Assembly: GCA_019117125.1 (NCBI GenBank)
Contig: DXAL01000048.1
Coordinates: forward strand, 1 to 64,000
Length of the DNA: 64,000 nucleotides
Source of the DNA: Candidatus Mediterraneibacter merdipullorum
GTDB lineage: Bacteria; Bacillota; Clostridia; Lachnospirales; Lachnospiraceae
Direction of reading: 5' to 3'
Part shown: positions 63,781 to 64,000 of the stretch, piece after piece
Numbering within the stretch: the stretch's first letter is position 1
Layout of the letters: every line of letters begins with the position of its first letter
Translations under genes and position numbers: made by a program
Notes under the pieces: model-generated
Told to the model about the DNA's origin: nothing
Databases searched by the model: none
What the model saw: the letters and a program-made list of their open reading frames with translations, nothing else

Positions 63781-64000
63781 TGAAGGTTTACAGAACAGAC
63801 GAAATCAGGAACGTAGTATTGCTCGGACACGGCGGAAGCGGAAAGACAAGTCTTGTCGAGGCAATGCTGTATGTATCGGGTGCGTCGAACCGCATGGGCA
63901 AAGTTTCAGATGCCAGTACGGTGAGTGATTTTGATAAAGAGGAGCAGAAACGCGGATTTTCCATCAGCACGAGCCTGATTCCCATTGAGTGGGAGAAAGC
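63781..64000 (+). CDS. Elongation factor G-like translational GTPase, N-terminal part (cut by window edge)
   Basis: The first 73 residues of a large GTPase. VVLLGHGGSGKTSLVEAMLY is the G1 loop (GHGGSGKT) of EF-G-type factors. DFDKEEQKRGFSISTSLIP is the switch I/G2 region with the conserved RGFSI (RGITI in EF-G). This form, with MKVYRTDEIRNVV at the start, matches the second EF-G-like protein found in many Clostridia, not the main fusA of the str operon. AAGGAGG precedes the start. Confidence 0.88.

Overview
This 64-kb window reads as ordinary chromosome from a moderately GC-rich member of the Lachnospiraceae (Clostridia, Firmicutes). The assignment is an inference. It rests on CodY, a CIRCE-controlled groESL, a T-box leader on pheST, FtsX/WalR-style secreted NlpC/P60 hydrolases, a DUF5688 protein, meso-diaminopimelate dehydrogenase, a SpaA/VaFE surface adhesin, and an anaerobic (CbiK/CbiD/CbiG) cobalamin pathway with an ECF cobalt importer. 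I cannot fix the genus from the sequence alone.

Layout. 0-8.5 kb: end of topA, codY with a probable CodY box, a small unknown gene, groS-groL behind a perfect CIRCE operator, guaB, a membrane-anchored amidase, aroK, a YqeG-type phosphatase and efp. 8.5-13.6 kb: a translationally coupled set of DUF5688 protein, a 1221-residue cell-wall-anchored thioester/SpaA/VaFE adhesin, and an Rpn-nuclease tail fragment. 13.6-21.4 kb: tRNA-Arg(CCG), nfo, argS, alaX, a CPBP protease and two tandemly duplicated coiled-coil NlpC/P60 hydrolases. 21.4-34.2 kb: a long cobalamin operon, cobA-[B12 riboswitch]-cbiMNQO-cbiK-cbiD-cbiL-cbiF-cbiH-cbiET-cbiA-cobT-cobS. 34.3-39.3 kb: T-box, pheS-pheT-queA. 39.4-40.8 kb: a compact two-gene HipA-like kinase locus, the best candidate for an unusual system. 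41-45.3 kb: a MerR-led operon (TM2, broken SPFH, DUF6591), then a LysR remnant and a frameshifted aldo/keto reductase, so this stretch is decaying. 45.3-49.4 kb: MarR with a palindromic operator and a two-subunit ABC exporter. 49.5-55.4 kb: LysM-GH18 hydrolase fused by deletion to a MATE remnant, stray cbiG, amt-glnK, an Rpn remnant and stray cbiJ. 55.4-64 kb: rpsB-tsf, araD, ddh, an FGGY kinase, aroA/tyrA on the minus strand, and the start of an EF-G-like GTPase.

How the parts work together. The cobalamin operon imports cobalt (CbiMNQO), inserts it (CbiK), methylates and contracts the corrin ring, and joins the nucleotide loop (CobT, CobS). CbiG and CbiJ are encoded 17-20 kb away, and cbiC, cbiP, cbiB and cobU are not in the window. 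Aromatic amino acid synthesis is represented by aroK, aroA and tyrA. Cell-wall genes (amidase, two NlpC/P60 proteins, LysM-GH18, Ddh, adhesin) recur.

The most unexpected pattern is that at least ten gene junctions carry short degenerate tandem duplications (17-44-bp units, 2-4 copies). These often include the stop codon of the upstream gene or the ribosome binding site and start codon of the downstream gene. Promoter and terminator calls were made by eye and were not scored statistically.
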